From contig NZ_QJRI01000182.1 in NCBI RefSeq assembly GCF_003254565.1, positions 62,001 to 126,000 of the forward strand: a stretch of DNA of 64,000 nt, read 5' to 3'. Of the stretch, positions 25,468 to 34,490 are shown in pieces. The notes beneath the pieces were generated by a model. It saw nothing but the letters and a program-made list of their open reading frames with translations, had not been told where the DNA came from and searched no databases. The stretch comes from Flavobacterium nitrogenifigens (lineage in GTDB: Bacteria > Bacteroidota > Bacteroidia > Flavobacteriales > Flavobacteriaceae). Numbering within the stretch: position 1 is the first letter of the stretch; each line of letters opens with the position of its first letter. The position numbers and the translations under genes are program-made.

Positions 25468-26460
25468 ATGGCAATATTTAATTTTCAAAAGCCCGATAAA
25501 GTTATCATGATCGATTCAACCGATTTTGAAGGTAAATTTGAGTTTAGACCTTTAGAACCTGGTTACGGATTGACAGTTGGTAATGCACTTAGAAGAGTTT
25601 TGCTTTCAGCGTTAGAAGGTTATGCAATTACATCTGTTCGTATCGAAGGTGTAGATCATGAGTTTTCTACTATTTCAGGTGTTGTTGAGGATGTTACCGA
25701 AATTATCCTTAATCTAAAACAAGTACGTTTCAAACGTCAGATTGAAGATATCGATAATGAATCAGTTACTATTTCTGTTTCTGGTAAGGATCAATTAACA
25801 GCAGGTGATTTTCAAAAATTTATCTCAGGTTTTCAAGTTTTGAATCCAGACCTTGTTATCTGTAATTTAGATTCTAAAATCAAATTGAACTTCGATTTAA
25901 CAATCGAGAAAGGTAGAGGATACGTTCCTGCTGAAGAGAACAAAAAACAGAATGCTGCAATTGGAACAATTTTTACAGATTCTATTTTTACTCCGGTAAA
26001 AAATGTAAAATATGCAATCGAAAATTTCCGTGTAGAGCAAAAAACAGATTACGAAAAATTAGTTTTTGAAATCAAAACTGATGGATCTATTAATCCAAAA
26101 GATGCTCTTACTGAAGCTGCTAAAGTTTTAATTCACCATTTCATGTTATTCTCTGACGAAAGAATTACACTTGAGGCTGACGAAATTGCACAAACAGAAT
26201 CGTATGATGAAGAGTCATTGCATATGAGACAATTGCTTAAAACTAAGCTTGTTGATATGGATTTATCTGTGAGAGCATTAAATTGCTTGAAAGCGGCTGA
26301 AGTTGATACACTTGGTGATTTAGTATCGTTCAATAAAAATGACCTAATGAAATTCCGTAATTTTGGTAAAAAATCTTTAACTGAACTTGATGAACTTGTT
26401 GCAGTGAAGAATTTAACTTTCGGGATGGATTTAGCTAAATACAAATTAGATAAAGAATAA
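25468..26460 (+). CDS. rpoA: RNA polymerase alpha subunit
   Basis: Alpha dimer scaffolds RNA polymerase assembly; its C-terminal domain binds upstream DNA and activators. The 330-residue product has the N-terminal domain (FRPLEPGYGLTVGNALRRVLLSALEG, about 27-52; GVVEDVTEIILNLK) and the alpha-CTD helix-hairpin-helix region (LSVRALNCLKAAEVDTLGDL; FRNFGKKSLTELDEL, residues about 268-315). Located between rpsD and rplQ. Confidence 0.99.
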   Translation: MAIFNFQKPDKVIMIDSTDFEGKFEFRPLEPGYGLTVGNALRRVLLSALEGYAITSVRIEGVDHEFSTISGVVEDVTEIILNLKQVRFKRQIEDIDNESVTISVSGKDQLTAGDFQKFISGFQVLNPDLVICNLDSKIKLNFDLTIEKGRGYVPAEENKKQNAAIGTIFTDSIFTPVKNVKYAIENFRVEQKTDYEKLVFEIKTDGSINPKDALTEAAKVLIHHFMLFSDERITLEADEIAQTESYDEESLHMRQLLKTKLVDMDLSVRALNCLKAAEVDTLGDLVSFNKNDLMKFRNFGKKSLTELDELVAVKNLTFGMDLAKYKLDKE

Positions 26461-26522
26461 TTTACTTCATATTTTGCTCTCCATAGTGGATCGTAGCAAG
26501 ATGAAGATAAAAAAAACACGTC

Positions 26523-27014
26523 ATGAGACACGGAAAAAAATTCAACCACTTAAGCAGACAGACTGGACATAGAAAAGCTATGTTAGCTAATATGGCTTGT
26601 TCTCTTATTGAGCACAAACGTATTAACACTACTGTTGCTAAAGCTAAAGCGCTTAAACAATTTGTTGAGCCTTTAATCACAAAGTCAAAAGAGGATACGA
26701 CTCACAATCGTCGTATTGTTTTTGCTTACTTACGTAACAAATACGCTGTAACTGATTTGTTCAGAGATGTTGCTGCTAAAGTAGGTGACCGTCCAGGTGG
26801 ATACACTCGTATCATTAAAGTTGGAAATCGTTTGGGAGATAACGCTGATATGGCGATGATCGAACTTGTTGACTTCAATGAACTTTACAACGGAGGTAAA
26901 AAAGAAGTTAAAAAAGCGAAAAGCCGTCGTGGTGGTAAAGCTAAAAAAGCTGAAACTGCTGCTCCTGAAGCCCCTGCTGCTGAATCAGAAACGACTACTG
27001 AAGCTTCTGAATAA
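26523..27014 (+). CDS. rplQ: 50S ribosomal protein L17
   Basis: L17 lies at the tunnel exit rim. Residues 1-120 form the family core (MRHGKKFNHLSRQTGHRKAM, NTTVAKAKALKQFVEPLIT). The product is 163 residues because of a low-complexity tail of Lys followed by Ala/Glu/Thr (KKAKSRRGG..., AETAAPEAPAAESE), a size commonly seen in this phylum. Last gene of the cluster, followed by a strong terminator. Confidence 0.98.
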   Translation: MRHGKKFNHLSRQTGHRKAMLANMACSLIEHKRINTTVAKAKALKQFVEPLITKSKEDTTHNRRIVFAYLRNKYAVTDLFRDVAAKVGDRPGGYTRIIKVGNRLGDNADMAMIELVDFNELYNGGKKEVKKAKSRRGGKAKKAETAAPEAPAAESETTTEASE

Positions 27015-27041
27015 TTATGAGAGTAATCATTCTATAGTATT

Positions 27042-27078
27042 AAAGGATAAACTAATTTTTAGTTTATCCTTTTTTTTT
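27042..27078 (+). terminator. Terminator of the ribosomal supercluster
   Basis: Arms of 13 bases (27042-27054 and 27060-27072) around a 5-base loop, running into nine T. It lies 27 bases past the rplQ stop. Confidence 0.92.
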
Positions 27079-27156
27079 GATTTTTTTGAAACGAGAGAAA
27101 TGTAACTTATTTAAAATGATAGGTTTTATTTTTACGAATGAAAGTTTTAAAAAATC

Positions 27157-27187
27157 TTGGAAGGGCTATTTTAAAGAAGTAAATTTG
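27157..27187 (+). promoter_or_regulatory. Promoter of carA
   Basis: TTG at 27157-27159, a 20-base spacer and TAAATTTG at 27180-27187, an exact TAnnTTTG followed by CAAA. Predicted start near 27194, about 69 bases before the ATG. Confidence 0.78.
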
Positions 27188-27262
27188 CAAAATTCTAATT
27201 ACACTTAAAACCTACGTTTTGGTTTTATAACTTGATTAAAAAAAAACAATACAAATTAAATA

Positions 27263-28372
27263 ATGAAATACACAACACGACAAAGCGCCATTTTATTACT
27301 TAGTGACGGAACAATCTTTCACGGAAAATCTATCGGAATCAGCGGTAAAACTTTTGGTGAAGTTTGTTTTAATACTGGAATGACAGGGTATCAGGAAATC
27401 TTTACCGATCCTTCTTATTTTGGACAGATAATGGTTGCTACAAATACACATATCGGAAACTATGGTGTTAATGATTCTGAAGTTGAATCTGATAGTATTA
27501 AAATTGCCGGTTTAGTTTGTAAAAACTTTAGTTTTAATTATTCTAGAGAAAATGCTTCTGGAAGTTTAGAAGATTATTTTACTAAACAAAATTTGATCTG
27601 TATTTCTGATGTTGATACGCGTGCACTTGTAAGCTATATCCGTGACAATGGTGCAATGAATGCTGTTATTTGTACAGATGGAACTTCAATCGAGGACTTA
27701 AAGAAGGAATTGGCTAATGTGCCAAATATGGAAGGTTTAGAGTTAGCTTCTAAAGTTTCAACTAAAGAACCATATTTCTTTGGGGATGAAAATGCTACCT
27801 ATAAAATCTCGGCTTTAGATCTTGGGATTAAAAAGAATATTTTAAGAAATCTTGCTAAAAGAGATTGTTATATTAAAGTGTATCCTTTCGACTCAACTTA
27901 CAAAGATATGTCTGAGTTTAATCCGGATGGATATTTCTTGTCAAATGGGCCTGGGGATCCAGATCCTTTATTCGGAGCAATTCAGGTGGCAAAAGAAATT
28001 TTAGCCGATAATAAACCTTTATTTGGAATCTGTCTAGGGCACCAAGTGATTGGTCTAGCAAATGGTATTGAGACTTATAAAATGTTTAATGGCCACCGAG
28101 GAATTAATCATCCAGTTAAAAACATCATTACAGGCAAAGGTGAAATAACTTCTCAAAATCACGGGTTTGCTGTTAGAAAAGAACAATTAGAAAATCATCC
28201 AGAGTTAGAAATTACTCACTTACATTTAAATGATGGCACTGTTGCTGGAATGCGAATGAAAAACAAAAATTGCTTTTCAGTGCAATATCACCCAGAGGCT
28301 AGTCCAGGACCACACGATTCGTCATATTTGTTTGACCAATTTGTGGAGAATATTAAAAGTAGCAAAGTCTAA
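27263..28372 (+). CDS. carA: Carbamoyl-phosphate synthase small subunit
   Basis: Glutamine amidotransferase subunit that passes ammonia to CarB for arginine and pyrimidine synthesis. The 369-residue product has the N-terminal CPSase domain (LLLSDGTIFHGKSIG, NTGMTGYQEIFTDPSYFGQI) and a class I amidotransferase domain with catalytic C257 (GICLGHQ), H343 and E345 (QYHPEASPGPHD). carB is not adjacent, so the large subunit must be encoded elsewhere. It has its own promoter; eno follows after 111 bases with no terminator in between. Confidence 0.98.
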   Translation: MKYTTRQSAILLLSDGTIFHGKSIGISGKTFGEVCFNTGMTGYQEIFTDPSYFGQIMVATNTHIGNYGVNDSEVESDSIKIAGLVCKNFSFNYSRENASGSLEDYFTKQNLICISDVDTRALVSYIRDNGAMNAVICTDGTSIEDLKKELANVPNMEGLELASKVSTKEPYFFGDENATYKISALDLGIKKNILRNLAKRDCYIKVYPFDSTYKDMSEFNPDGYFLSNGPGDPDPLFGAIQVAKEILADNKPLFGICLGHQVIGLANGIETYKMFNGHRGINHPVKNIITGKGEITSQNHGFAVRKEQLENHPELEITHLHLNDGTVAGMRMKNKNCFSVQYHPEASPGPHDSSYLFDQFVENIKSSKV

Positions 28373-28483
28373 AACGATGTAGTTAATAAATAAACGGGTT
28401 TAATGACTAAAGCTCGCTTATAGTATTAAATATTTTTATAATTTCGAAAAAAAAATATAATTTATTAATAAAAAACAAAAATA

Positions 28484-29776
28484 ATGAGTATTATAATTAA
28501 AGTTCACGCAAGACAAATTCTTGATTCTAGAGGTAATCCTACTATTGAAGTTGATGTAGTAACTGAAAATGGAGTTTTAGGTAGAGCTGCTGTTCCGTCT
28601 GGAGCATCAACTGGAGAGCACGAAGCTGTTGAATTACGTGATGGAGGTAAAGCTTATCTAGGGAAAGGTGTTTTGAATGCAGTGAATAATGTAAATACTA
28701 TTATTGCTGAAGAATTAGTTGGAACTTCTGTTTTCGAACAAAACACAATTGACCAATTAATGATTGATTTAGATGGTACTCCAAACAAATCTAAATTAGG
28801 AGCTAATGCTATTTTGGGTGTTTCTTTAGCTGCTGCAAAAGCTGCTGCTAACGAACTTGGTTTGCCATTATACAGATATGTAGGTGGTGTTTCTGCTAAT
28901 ACGTTACCAGTTCCAATGATGAATATCATCAACGGTGGTTCTCACTCTGATGCACCTATCGCATTCCAAGAGTTTATGATTTTCCCAGTAAAAGCAACTT
29001 CTTTTACACATGCTATGCAAATGGGAACTGAAATTTTCCACAACTTGAAAAAAGTATTACACGATAGAGGTTTAAGCACTGCAGTAGGTGATGAAGGAGG
29101 TTTTGCTCCAAACTTAGCTGGTGGAACAGAAGATGCTTTAGATACTATTAAATTAGCAGTTGAAAAAGCTGGATATTCTTTCGGTGACGAAATTATGATC
29201 GCTCTTGACTGTGCTGCTTCTGAGTTTTATGTAAACGGTAAATACGATTACACTAAATTTGAAGGAGAAACTGGAAAAATCAGAACTTCTGCTGAACAAG
29301 CTGAATACTTAGCTGAACTTGCAGCTAAATATCCAATTATCTCTATCGAAGACGGTATGTACGAAGATGACTGGGATGGATGGAAAGCTTTAACTGAAAA
29401 GATTGGTGATAAAGTACAATTAGTAGGTGATGATTTATTTGTTACTAACGTTGCTCGTTTATCAACTGGTATCGAAAAAGGAATTGCTAACTCTATCTTG
29501 GTGAAAGTAAACCAAATTGGAACTTTAACTGAAACAATTGCTGCTGTAAACATGGCGAAAAATGCTGGTTATACATCTGTAATGTCTCACCGTTCTGGAG
29601 AAACTGAAGATAATACAATTGCAGATTTAGCTGTTGCTTTAAACTGTGGTCAAATTAAAACAGGTTCTGCTTCTCGTTCAGACCGTATGGCTAAATACAA
29701 CCAATTATTGAGAATTGAAGAAGAATTAGGAAGTACAGCTTATTTCCCTGGTTTGAATGCTTTTAAAATCAAATAA
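28484..29776 (+). CDS. eno: Enolase
   Basis: Glycolytic 2-phosphoglycerate dehydratase. The 430-residue product has family length and active-site elements: ARQILDSRGNPTIEVDV at the start, SGASTGEHEA, the acid GDEGGF (about 202-207), the metal ligands in IALDCAASEF, ISIEDGMYEDDWDG and GDDLFVTN, and catalytic lysine in VKVNQIGTLTE (about 340). A weak promoter-like TAATTTCG lies at 28439-28446, so it may be read partly from carA. A strong terminator follows. Confidence 0.99.
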   Translation: MSIIIKVHARQILDSRGNPTIEVDVVTENGVLGRAAVPSGASTGEHEAVELRDGGKAYLGKGVLNAVNNVNTIIAEELVGTSVFEQNTIDQLMIDLDGTPNKSKLGANAILGVSLAAAKAAANELGLPLYRYVGGVSANTLPVPMMNIINGGSHSDAPIAFQEFMIFPVKATSFTHAMQMGTEIFHNLKKVLHDRGLSTAVGDEGGFAPNLAGGTEDALDTIKLAVEKAGYSFGDEIMIALDCAASEFYVNGKYDYTKFEGETGKIRTSAEQAEYLAELAAKYPIISIEDGMYEDDWDGWKALTEKIGDKVQLVGDDLFVTNVARLSTGIEKGIANSILVKVNQIGTLTETIAAVNMAKNAGYTSVMSHRSGETEDNTIADLAVALNCGQIKTGSASRSDRMAKYNQLLRIEEELGSTAYFPGLNAFKIK

Positions 29777-29796
29777 TTGAACAAATTATATATTGG

Positions 29797-29830
29797 AAAA
29801 AACCATCCGCCGCCGCGGATGGTTTTTTTT
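29797..29830 (+). terminator. Terminator of eno
   Basis: Perfect 14-base arms (29797-29810 and 29815-29828) with a CGCC loop, GC-rich at the top, ending in a T run. It lies 20 bases past the stop. Confidence 0.94.
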
Positions 29831-29884
29831 GGACTTTTAACAAATTCATAGCAGTATTCTTTTTTTAATTAGTCTTAAATTCAT

Positions 29885-29892
29885 TAGATTTG
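29885..29892 (+). promoter_or_regulatory. -7 element of gltA promoter
   Basis: TAGATTTG matches TAnnTTTG exactly and would start a transcript near 29899, about 30 bases before the gltA ATG. No TTG is visible at the expected -33 position, so confidence is moderate. Confidence 0.5.
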
Positions 29893-29928
29893 ATAAATTA
29901 TTATTTAAAGAATTATTTCCAGTATATT

Positions 29929-31206
29929 ATGTCAAAAATAGCTACATTAGAAATAGATGGTAAGAAGGTTGAACTTCCAGTAATCACAGGGAGTGAAAAC
30001 GAATCAGCTATCGATATTAACAAATTACGTGATTTAACAGGTTATATTACTCTTGATCCAGGGTATAAAAATTCAGGATCTTGTACAAGTGAAATTACTT
30101 TCCTAGATGGAGAGGAAGGAATTTTGCGTTACAGAGGATATTCAATCGAAGATCTTGCTGAAAAAGCTAGTTTCTTAGAGGTTTCATATCTTTTGATTTT
30201 TGGTGAATTACCTACAGCTAAGCAATTAGAAGATTTTGAAAATGGTATTAAAAAACATTCTTTGGTAAACGAAGAAATGAAAAATATCATTGACGGTTTC
30301 CCTAAAACAGCTCACCCAATGGGAGTGTTATCTGCTTTAACAAGCGCTTTAACAGCTTTTAATCCAAAAGCAGTTAATGTTGATAACGAAAAAGAAATGT
30401 ACGAGGCTATTTGTAAAACAATGGCAAAATTTTTAGTGATTGCTACATGGACTTACAGAAAATCTATGGGTTATCCTTTAAATTACTATGATAACACAAA
30501 AGGTTATGTAGAAAGCTTTATGCAATTAATGTTTAAATTGCCTACAGGGCCTTACGCTGCAAATCCTGTAATTGTAAACGCTTTAGATAAATTATTTATT
30601 CTTCATGCAGATCATGAGCAAAACTGTTCTACTTCTACAGTAAGAATGGTAGGTTCTTCTCATGCTGGTTTATTTGCTTCAGTTTCTGCAGGGGTTTCTG
30701 CTTTATGGGGACCACTTCATGGTGGTGCAAACCAAGCTGTACTTGAAATGTTAGAAGAAATAAACAAAGACGGTGGAGATACAGATAAGTTCTTAGCTAA
30801 GGCAAAAGACAAAAATGATCCATTCCGTTTAATGGGCTTCGGACATAGAGTTTATAAAAATTTTGACCCAAGAGCTAAAATCATCAAAAAAGCAGCAACA
30901 GAAGTATTAGAAACTTTAGGTGTTGAAGATCCGATTTTGGATATTGCTAGAAAATTAGAGAAAGCTGCTCTTGAAGATGAATACTTCAAATCAAGAAACT
31001 TATATCCAAACGTTGATTTCTACTCTGGAATTATCTACAGGGCTTTAGGAATTCCAACAGATATGTTTACTGTAATGTTTGCAATTGGAAGATTGCCAGG
31101 TTGGATTGCGCAATGGAAAGAAATGCGTGAAAATAAAGAGCCAATCGGAAGACCAAGACAAATTTATACAGGACATCCTTTAAGAGAATTTAAGTCTAAT
31201 AAATAA
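29929..31206 (+). CDS. gltA: Citrate synthase
   Basis: Condenses oxaloacetate and acetyl-CoA at the entry to the TCA cycle. The start chosen is MSKIATLEIDGKK (425 residues); an in-frame ATG 39 bases upstream adds an unlikely AT-rich leader. The catalytic triad is in the classical E. coli positions: H264 (LHGGANQ), H306 (GFGHRVYKNFDPRA) and D363 (NVDFYSGI). It is the longer, allosteric hexameric (type II) class, with the N-terminal beta domain containing LDPGYKNSGSCTSEITFLDGE-like sequence. Own promoter and terminator. Confidence 0.98.
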   Translation: MSKIATLEIDGKKVELPVITGSENESAIDINKLRDLTGYITLDPGYKNSGSCTSEITFLDGEEGILRYRGYSIEDLAEKASFLEVSYLLIFGELPTAKQLEDFENGIKKHSLVNEEMKNIIDGFPKTAHPMGVLSALTSALTAFNPKAVNVDNEKEMYEAICKTMAKFLVIATWTYRKSMGYPLNYYDNTKGYVESFMQLMFKLPTGPYAANPVIVNALDKLFILHADHEQNCSTSTVRMVGSSHAGLFASVSAGVSALWGPLHGGANQAVLEMLEEINKDGGDTDKFLAKAKDKNDPFRLMGFGHRVYKNFDPRAKIIKKAATEVLETLGVEDPILDIARKLEKAALEDEYFKSRNLYPNVDFYSGIIYRALGIPTDMFTVMFAIGRLPGWIAQWKEMRENKEPIGRPRQIYTGHPLREFKSNK

Positions 31207-31212
31207 AAAACG

Positions 31213-31243
31213 AAAGCTTCACTTTACTGTGAAGCTTTTTTTA
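31213..31243 (+). terminator. Terminator of gltA
   Basis: Ten-base arms AAAGCTTCAC (31213-31222) and GTGAAGCTTT (31229-31238) with a 6-base loop and a T run. It begins 6 bases past the stop. Confidence 0.88.
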
Positions 31244-31249
31244 TATTTG
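31242..31249 (+). promoter_or_regulatory. -7 element of the pentein gene pair
   Basis: TATATTTG is an exact TAnnTTTG directly after the gltA terminator, predicting a start near 31256, 13 bases before the next ATG. The -33 region falls inside the terminator hairpin and has no clear TTG. Confidence 0.45.
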
Positions 31250-31268
31250 CTCAAAATATAATAAAGTT

Positions 31269-32183
31269 ATGTTGCAATTAAATGTAAAGAACGAAACGTC
31301 TCGGCTTCGGGCTGTAGTTTTGGGTTCTGCTGTTCATAATGGTCCAACTCCAACTATAGATGAGGCTTATGACCCTAAATCATTGGAACATATTAAGGCA
31401 GGAACTTATCCTGTAGAAAAAGATATGGTTGCTGAAATGGAAGCTTTTAATGCTGTTTTTCAGAAGTATGATGTAACTGTTTATCGTCCAGAAATGATCG
31501 AAAATTACAATCAGATTTTTGCTCGTGATATTGGATTTGTAATTGATGATGTTTTTGTGAAATCTAATATTCTGCCGGATAGAGAAAGAGAATTAGATGC
31601 TATTCAATATGTAATTGATCAGATTGACCCTTTAAAAGTAGTTCGCCCTCCAGAAGAAGTTCATATCGAAGGAGGAGATGTTATGCTTTGGAATGATCAT
31701 ATTTTTATTGGGACTTATAAAGGAAGTGATTATAAAGATTACATTACGGCAAGAACAAACATGCATGGTGTAAATTATATAAAATCTTTATTTCCTAATA
31801 AAATTGTGAAGGAATTTGATTTAGTAAAATCTAAATTAGAAGCAAGAGATAATGCACTACATTTAGATTGTTGTTTTCAACCTGTAGGAAAAGACAAAGG
31901 AATTATCTACAAAAGAGGTTTTCGTGAAGAAGCGGATTACCGCTATTTGGTGAAGCTTTTTGGAAAAGAAAATTTATTTCATATCGAAAGAAATGAAATG
32001 TATAATATGTTTTCGAATGTGTTTTCGATCGATGAAAATGTCGTTGTTTCTGAGAAGAATTTTACGAGGTTGAATAACTGGCTTCGTGAAAATGGTTTTA
32101 CTGTGGAAGAAATTCCATATGCTGAAATTTCAAAACAGGAAGGTTTGTTGAGATGTTCAACTTTACCATTAATTAGAGACTAA
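31269..32183 (+). CDS. Pentein-fold arginine deiminase/DDAH-like hydrolase
   Basis: Predicted guanidino-group hydrolase or amidinotransferase of the arginine deiminase/dimethylarginine dimethylaminohydrolase superfamily. In the 304-residue product the pentein catalytic set can be seen: R86-D87 (FARDIGF), E134 with GGD137 (IEGGD), H198 (ALHLD) and a near-terminal C296 (LRCSTLPL). It lacks the length of true arginine deiminase (about 400). A second pentein gene follows 37 bases downstream, pointing to a joint role in arginine or citrulline breakdown. The exact substrate is not determined by sequence. Confidence 0.8.
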   Translation: MLQLNVKNETSRLRAVVLGSAVHNGPTPTIDEAYDPKSLEHIKAGTYPVEKDMVAEMEAFNAVFQKYDVTVYRPEMIENYNQIFARDIGFVIDDVFVKSNILPDRERELDAIQYVIDQIDPLKVVRPPEEVHIEGGDVMLWNDHIFIGTYKGSDYKDYITARTNMHGVNYIKSLFPNKIVKEFDLVKSKLEARDNALHLDCCFQPVGKDKGIIYKRGFREEADYRYLVKLFGKENLFHIERNEMYNMFSNVFSIDENVVVSEKNFTRLNNWLRENGFTVEEIPYAEISKQEGLLRCSTLPLIRD

Positions 32184-32220
32184 AAATTCGTTTCAAGTTT
32201 GAAACAAAAAAAGATAAAAA

Positions 32221-33156
32221 ATGAGACAAACTACTAATGCTATCGTGATGATTCGTCCAGTTGCTTTCAGAATGAATGAGCAGACGGCTGTAAATAATTA
32301 TTATCAAAAAGTATTAGACGGACTTTTGCCAAGTACTGTTAATGCTAAAGCACAGCAAGAATTTGATGCTTTTGTAGAAAAACTAAGAGCGGTTGGTGTT
32401 GATGTAACTGTGGTAGATGACAATTTGGAGACTGATACTCCAGATAGTATTTTTCCAAACAATTGGGTTTCATTTCATGAAAATGGCGATGTGGCGCTTT
32501 ATCCAATGTTTGCTGAAAATCGTCGTCAAGAACGTCGTGAAGATATTTTAGATACTTTAGAAGAAAAAGGATTTGAAATTTCTAATATTATGGATTATAC
32601 TTCTGCAGAAGAAGATGGCATTTTCTTAGAAGGGACAGGAAGCTTATTATTAGATAGAGCTAATGGAAAAGCGTATTGTGCATTATCACCAAGAGCTGAT
32701 GAAGAATTGTTTATAGAGTTCTGTGAAGATTTTGATTATGCTCCAGTAATTTTCGAAGCTTTCCAAACTGTTGATGGCGAGCGCAAATTAATTTATCATA
32801 CTAATGTAATGATGTGTCTAGGAGAAACTTTTGCAGTTATCTGTGCCGATTCTATTGATGATAAGAAAGAGCGTAAAATGGTTTTGGATAATTTGAAAGC
32901 AGATAAAAAAGAAGTTATTTTAATTTCAGAAGATCAAGTAAATAATTTTGCTGGTAATATGTTGGAAGTTCGTGGGAAAGATGATAAGAGATATATTGTA
33001 ATGAGCGCATCGGCACATCAAAGCTTGACTCCGAAGCAAATTGCCCAGTTGGAAAATCATGCAGAAATTTTAAGTTCTAGTTTAGATACCATTGAAGCCT
33101 GTGGAGGCGGAAGTGCCAGATGTATGATGGCAGAAGTTTTCTTGCCAAGAAACTAA
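32221..33156 (+). CDS. ctlX: CtlX-family citrulline utilization hydrolase (pentein type)
   Basis: A 311-residue pentein-fold protein of the family annotated as citrulline utilization hydrolase CtlX. Visible features: MIRPVAFRMNEQTAVNNYYQ at the start, FPNNWVSFH (about 78-86), the acid-containing LEGTGSLLLDR (about 136-146), the histidine segment IYHTNVMM and the near-terminal cysteine C294 in EACGGGSARCM. It probably acts with the preceding pentein gene. Family membership is fairly sure; activity on citrulline is known for the family and inferred here. Confidence 0.8.
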   Translation: MRQTTNAIVMIRPVAFRMNEQTAVNNYYQKVLDGLLPSTVNAKAQQEFDAFVEKLRAVGVDVTVVDDNLETDTPDSIFPNNWVSFHENGDVALYPMFAENRRQERREDILDTLEEKGFEISNIMDYTSAEEDGIFLEGTGSLLLDRANGKAYCALSPRADEELFIEFCEDFDYAPVIFEAFQTVDGERKLIYHTNVMMCLGETFAVICADSIDDKKERKMVLDNLKADKKEVILISEDQVNNFAGNMLEVRGKDDKRYIVMSASAHQSLTPKQIAQLENHAEILSSSLDTIEACGGGSARCMMAEVFLPRN

Positions 33157-33170
33157 AATAAATATTTAAA

Positions 33171-33216
33171 AAATAGAAAAGGGATGAGATTTATTGAAAA
33201 TCTCATCCCTTTTTTT
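33171..33216. terminator. Bidirectional terminator between ctlX and marC-like gene
   Basis: Twelve-base GC-containing arms (33181-33192 and 33198-33209), extended by flanking A and T runs to 33177-33213, serve converging transcripts from both sides. T tracts are present on each strand. Confidence 0.9.
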
Positions 33217-33232
33217 GATAACAGGTTTTTAA

Positions 33233-33859
33233 TTAAAAATTTCCTTTAATAATATTAACAATTGCACTTACGATATATTGAATACCGATAGAAATAACTA
33301 TAAACCCAACAATTCTAGAGATTGCAACAATTCCTGAAGCTCCTAGTATTCTAGCTAGATAATGAGCACTTTTTAAAATTGCAAAAATGGCTACTGCGAT
33401 TGCTAAAATCGCTAAGGAAGATATTATGATTTCATTTATTTCATGATGTTCTTGATAAAATGCAATTAGAAGTGACATAGATCCTGGTCCAGCAAGCATT
33501 GGTATTGCTAAAGGTGTAAGTGCGATGTCATTTCTGTGCTGAGCTTCATTTTCAATTTTTTTGTTGATTCCTCGTTTTTTATTGAATTTACCTGAAAGTA
33601 AAGAAAAACCAGAGTTTACAATTACGATTCCTCCCGCAATTCGTAAAGCGTCGATGCTGATGCCGAAAAAAGTTAGAACATATTGGCCAATAAAATAAGA
33701 AACCAATAAAATGATAAAAACATTAATAGCAGTCCAGAGAGAGATTCTGGATCTTTCCTTTTGAGAATCGTGTTGCGTTAATCCAACGAAAATTGGAACA
33801 GTTCCGATTGGGTTTAATACCGAAAATAATGCGGCAAATAAGTAAATAAATAATTCCAT
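33233..33859 (-). CDS. MarC-family integral membrane protein
   Basis: A 208-residue inner-membrane protein with about six hydrophobic segments. It starts MELFIYLFAALFSVLNPIGTVPIFVGLT, and has the MarC features NPIGTVPIF, ISIDALRIAGGIVI and TPLAIPMLAGPGSM (about 117-130). The family has no settled function; the old link to multiple antibiotic resistance was not upheld in E. coli. It is transcribed against ctlX and divergently from the CoA-binding protein gene. Confidence 0.88.
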   Translation of the reverse strand: MELFIYLFAALFSVLNPIGTVPIFVGLTQHDSQKERSRISLWTAINVFIILLVSYFIGQYVLTFFGISIDALRIAGGIVIVNSGFSLLSGKFNKKRGINKKIENEAQHRNDIALTPLAIPMLAGPGSMSLLIAFYQEHHEINEIIISSLAILAIAVAIFAILKSAHYLARILGASGIVAISRIVGFIVISIGIQYIVSAIVNIIKGNF

Positions 33860-33953
33860 ATCATATTGGTTAATGAAGTAAATGTAGTTATTTTTTGATG
33901 CTTTTGTGTGAAAATATGTTATGATTATGTTTTTATTGCTATGGATTCGGAAT

Positions 33954-33961
33954 CAAAGATA
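33954..33961 (-). promoter_or_regulatory. -7 element of marC-like gene
   Basis: On the minus strand TATCTTTG matches TAnnTTTG, predicting a leader of about 88 bases. It is only 25 bases from the -7 element of the divergent gene, so the two promoters would share their upstream DNA. No clear -33 TTG. Confidence 0.4.
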
Positions 33962-33986
33962 TAAGCTTTAATCATTCTTTTTTGAT

Positions 33987-33994
33987 TACTTTTG
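33987..33994 (+). promoter_or_regulatory. -7 element of CoA-binding protein gene
   Basis: TACTTTTG followed by CA, identical to the rplC and rpsH -7 elements. Predicted start near 34001, about 11 bases before the ATG. The -33 TTG is not evident. Confidence 0.5.
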
Positions 33995-34011
33995 CAGTCT
34001 AAACAAAAACT

Positions 34012-34377
34012 ATGAAAAGCAAAAAAACATTAGTTATAGGTGCATCTACAAATCCAGAACGTTATTCATTTAGAGCTGTTAGTATGTTGGTTGGGAAAGG
34101 ACATTCAGTATTAGCAATTGGACAAAAAGCGGGAGAGGTTGCGGGAGTAAAAATTCAAACTAAAGCATTGCCAGTAAAAAATATTGATACCATTACTTTG
34201 TATCTAAATCCTGTTCGCCAAAGAGATTATTATAATTATATTATCGAATCGCATCCTAAACGTGTAATTTTTAATCCTGGAACCGAAAACCCAGAATTTT
34301 ACCAATTATTAGAATCAAATGGTATCGAGGTAGAGGTGGCTTGTACTTTAGTTTTGTTAGCCACAAATCAGTTTTAG
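34012..34377 (+). CDS. CoA-binding domain protein (YccU-like)
   Basis: A 121-residue protein consisting of a single Rossmann-type CoA-binding domain like that of succinyl-CoA ligase alpha, but without the catalytic parts. It begins KKTLVIGASTNPERYSFRAVSML (nucleotide-binding loop GASTNPERYS, about 9-18) and has KRVIFNPGTENPEFYQLLESNGIEVE. The physiological role of this small family is not established. It stands alone between marC and recR. Confidence 0.85.
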   Translation: MKSKKTLVIGASTNPERYSFRAVSMLVGKGHSVLAIGQKAGEVAGVKIQTKALPVKNIDTITLYLNPVRQRDYYNYIIESHPKRVIFNPGTENPEFYQLLESNGIEVEVACTLVLLATNQF

Positions 34378-34490
34378 GCAATTATTTATTTTATTAGAGT
34401 GCAGAAAAGAAGGAGGTTTCGTAATAAATCTCTAAAAGGATGAAGCCTTGAATTTAATGGTTCTAATGTAGGCTAAACCATTAAAAGTAT

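Noticed and set aside
29890..29928. Thirteen-residue N-terminal extension of citrate synthase
   Set aside because: It overlaps the predicted promoter and shifts the catalytic residues from their classical positions (264, 306, 363).
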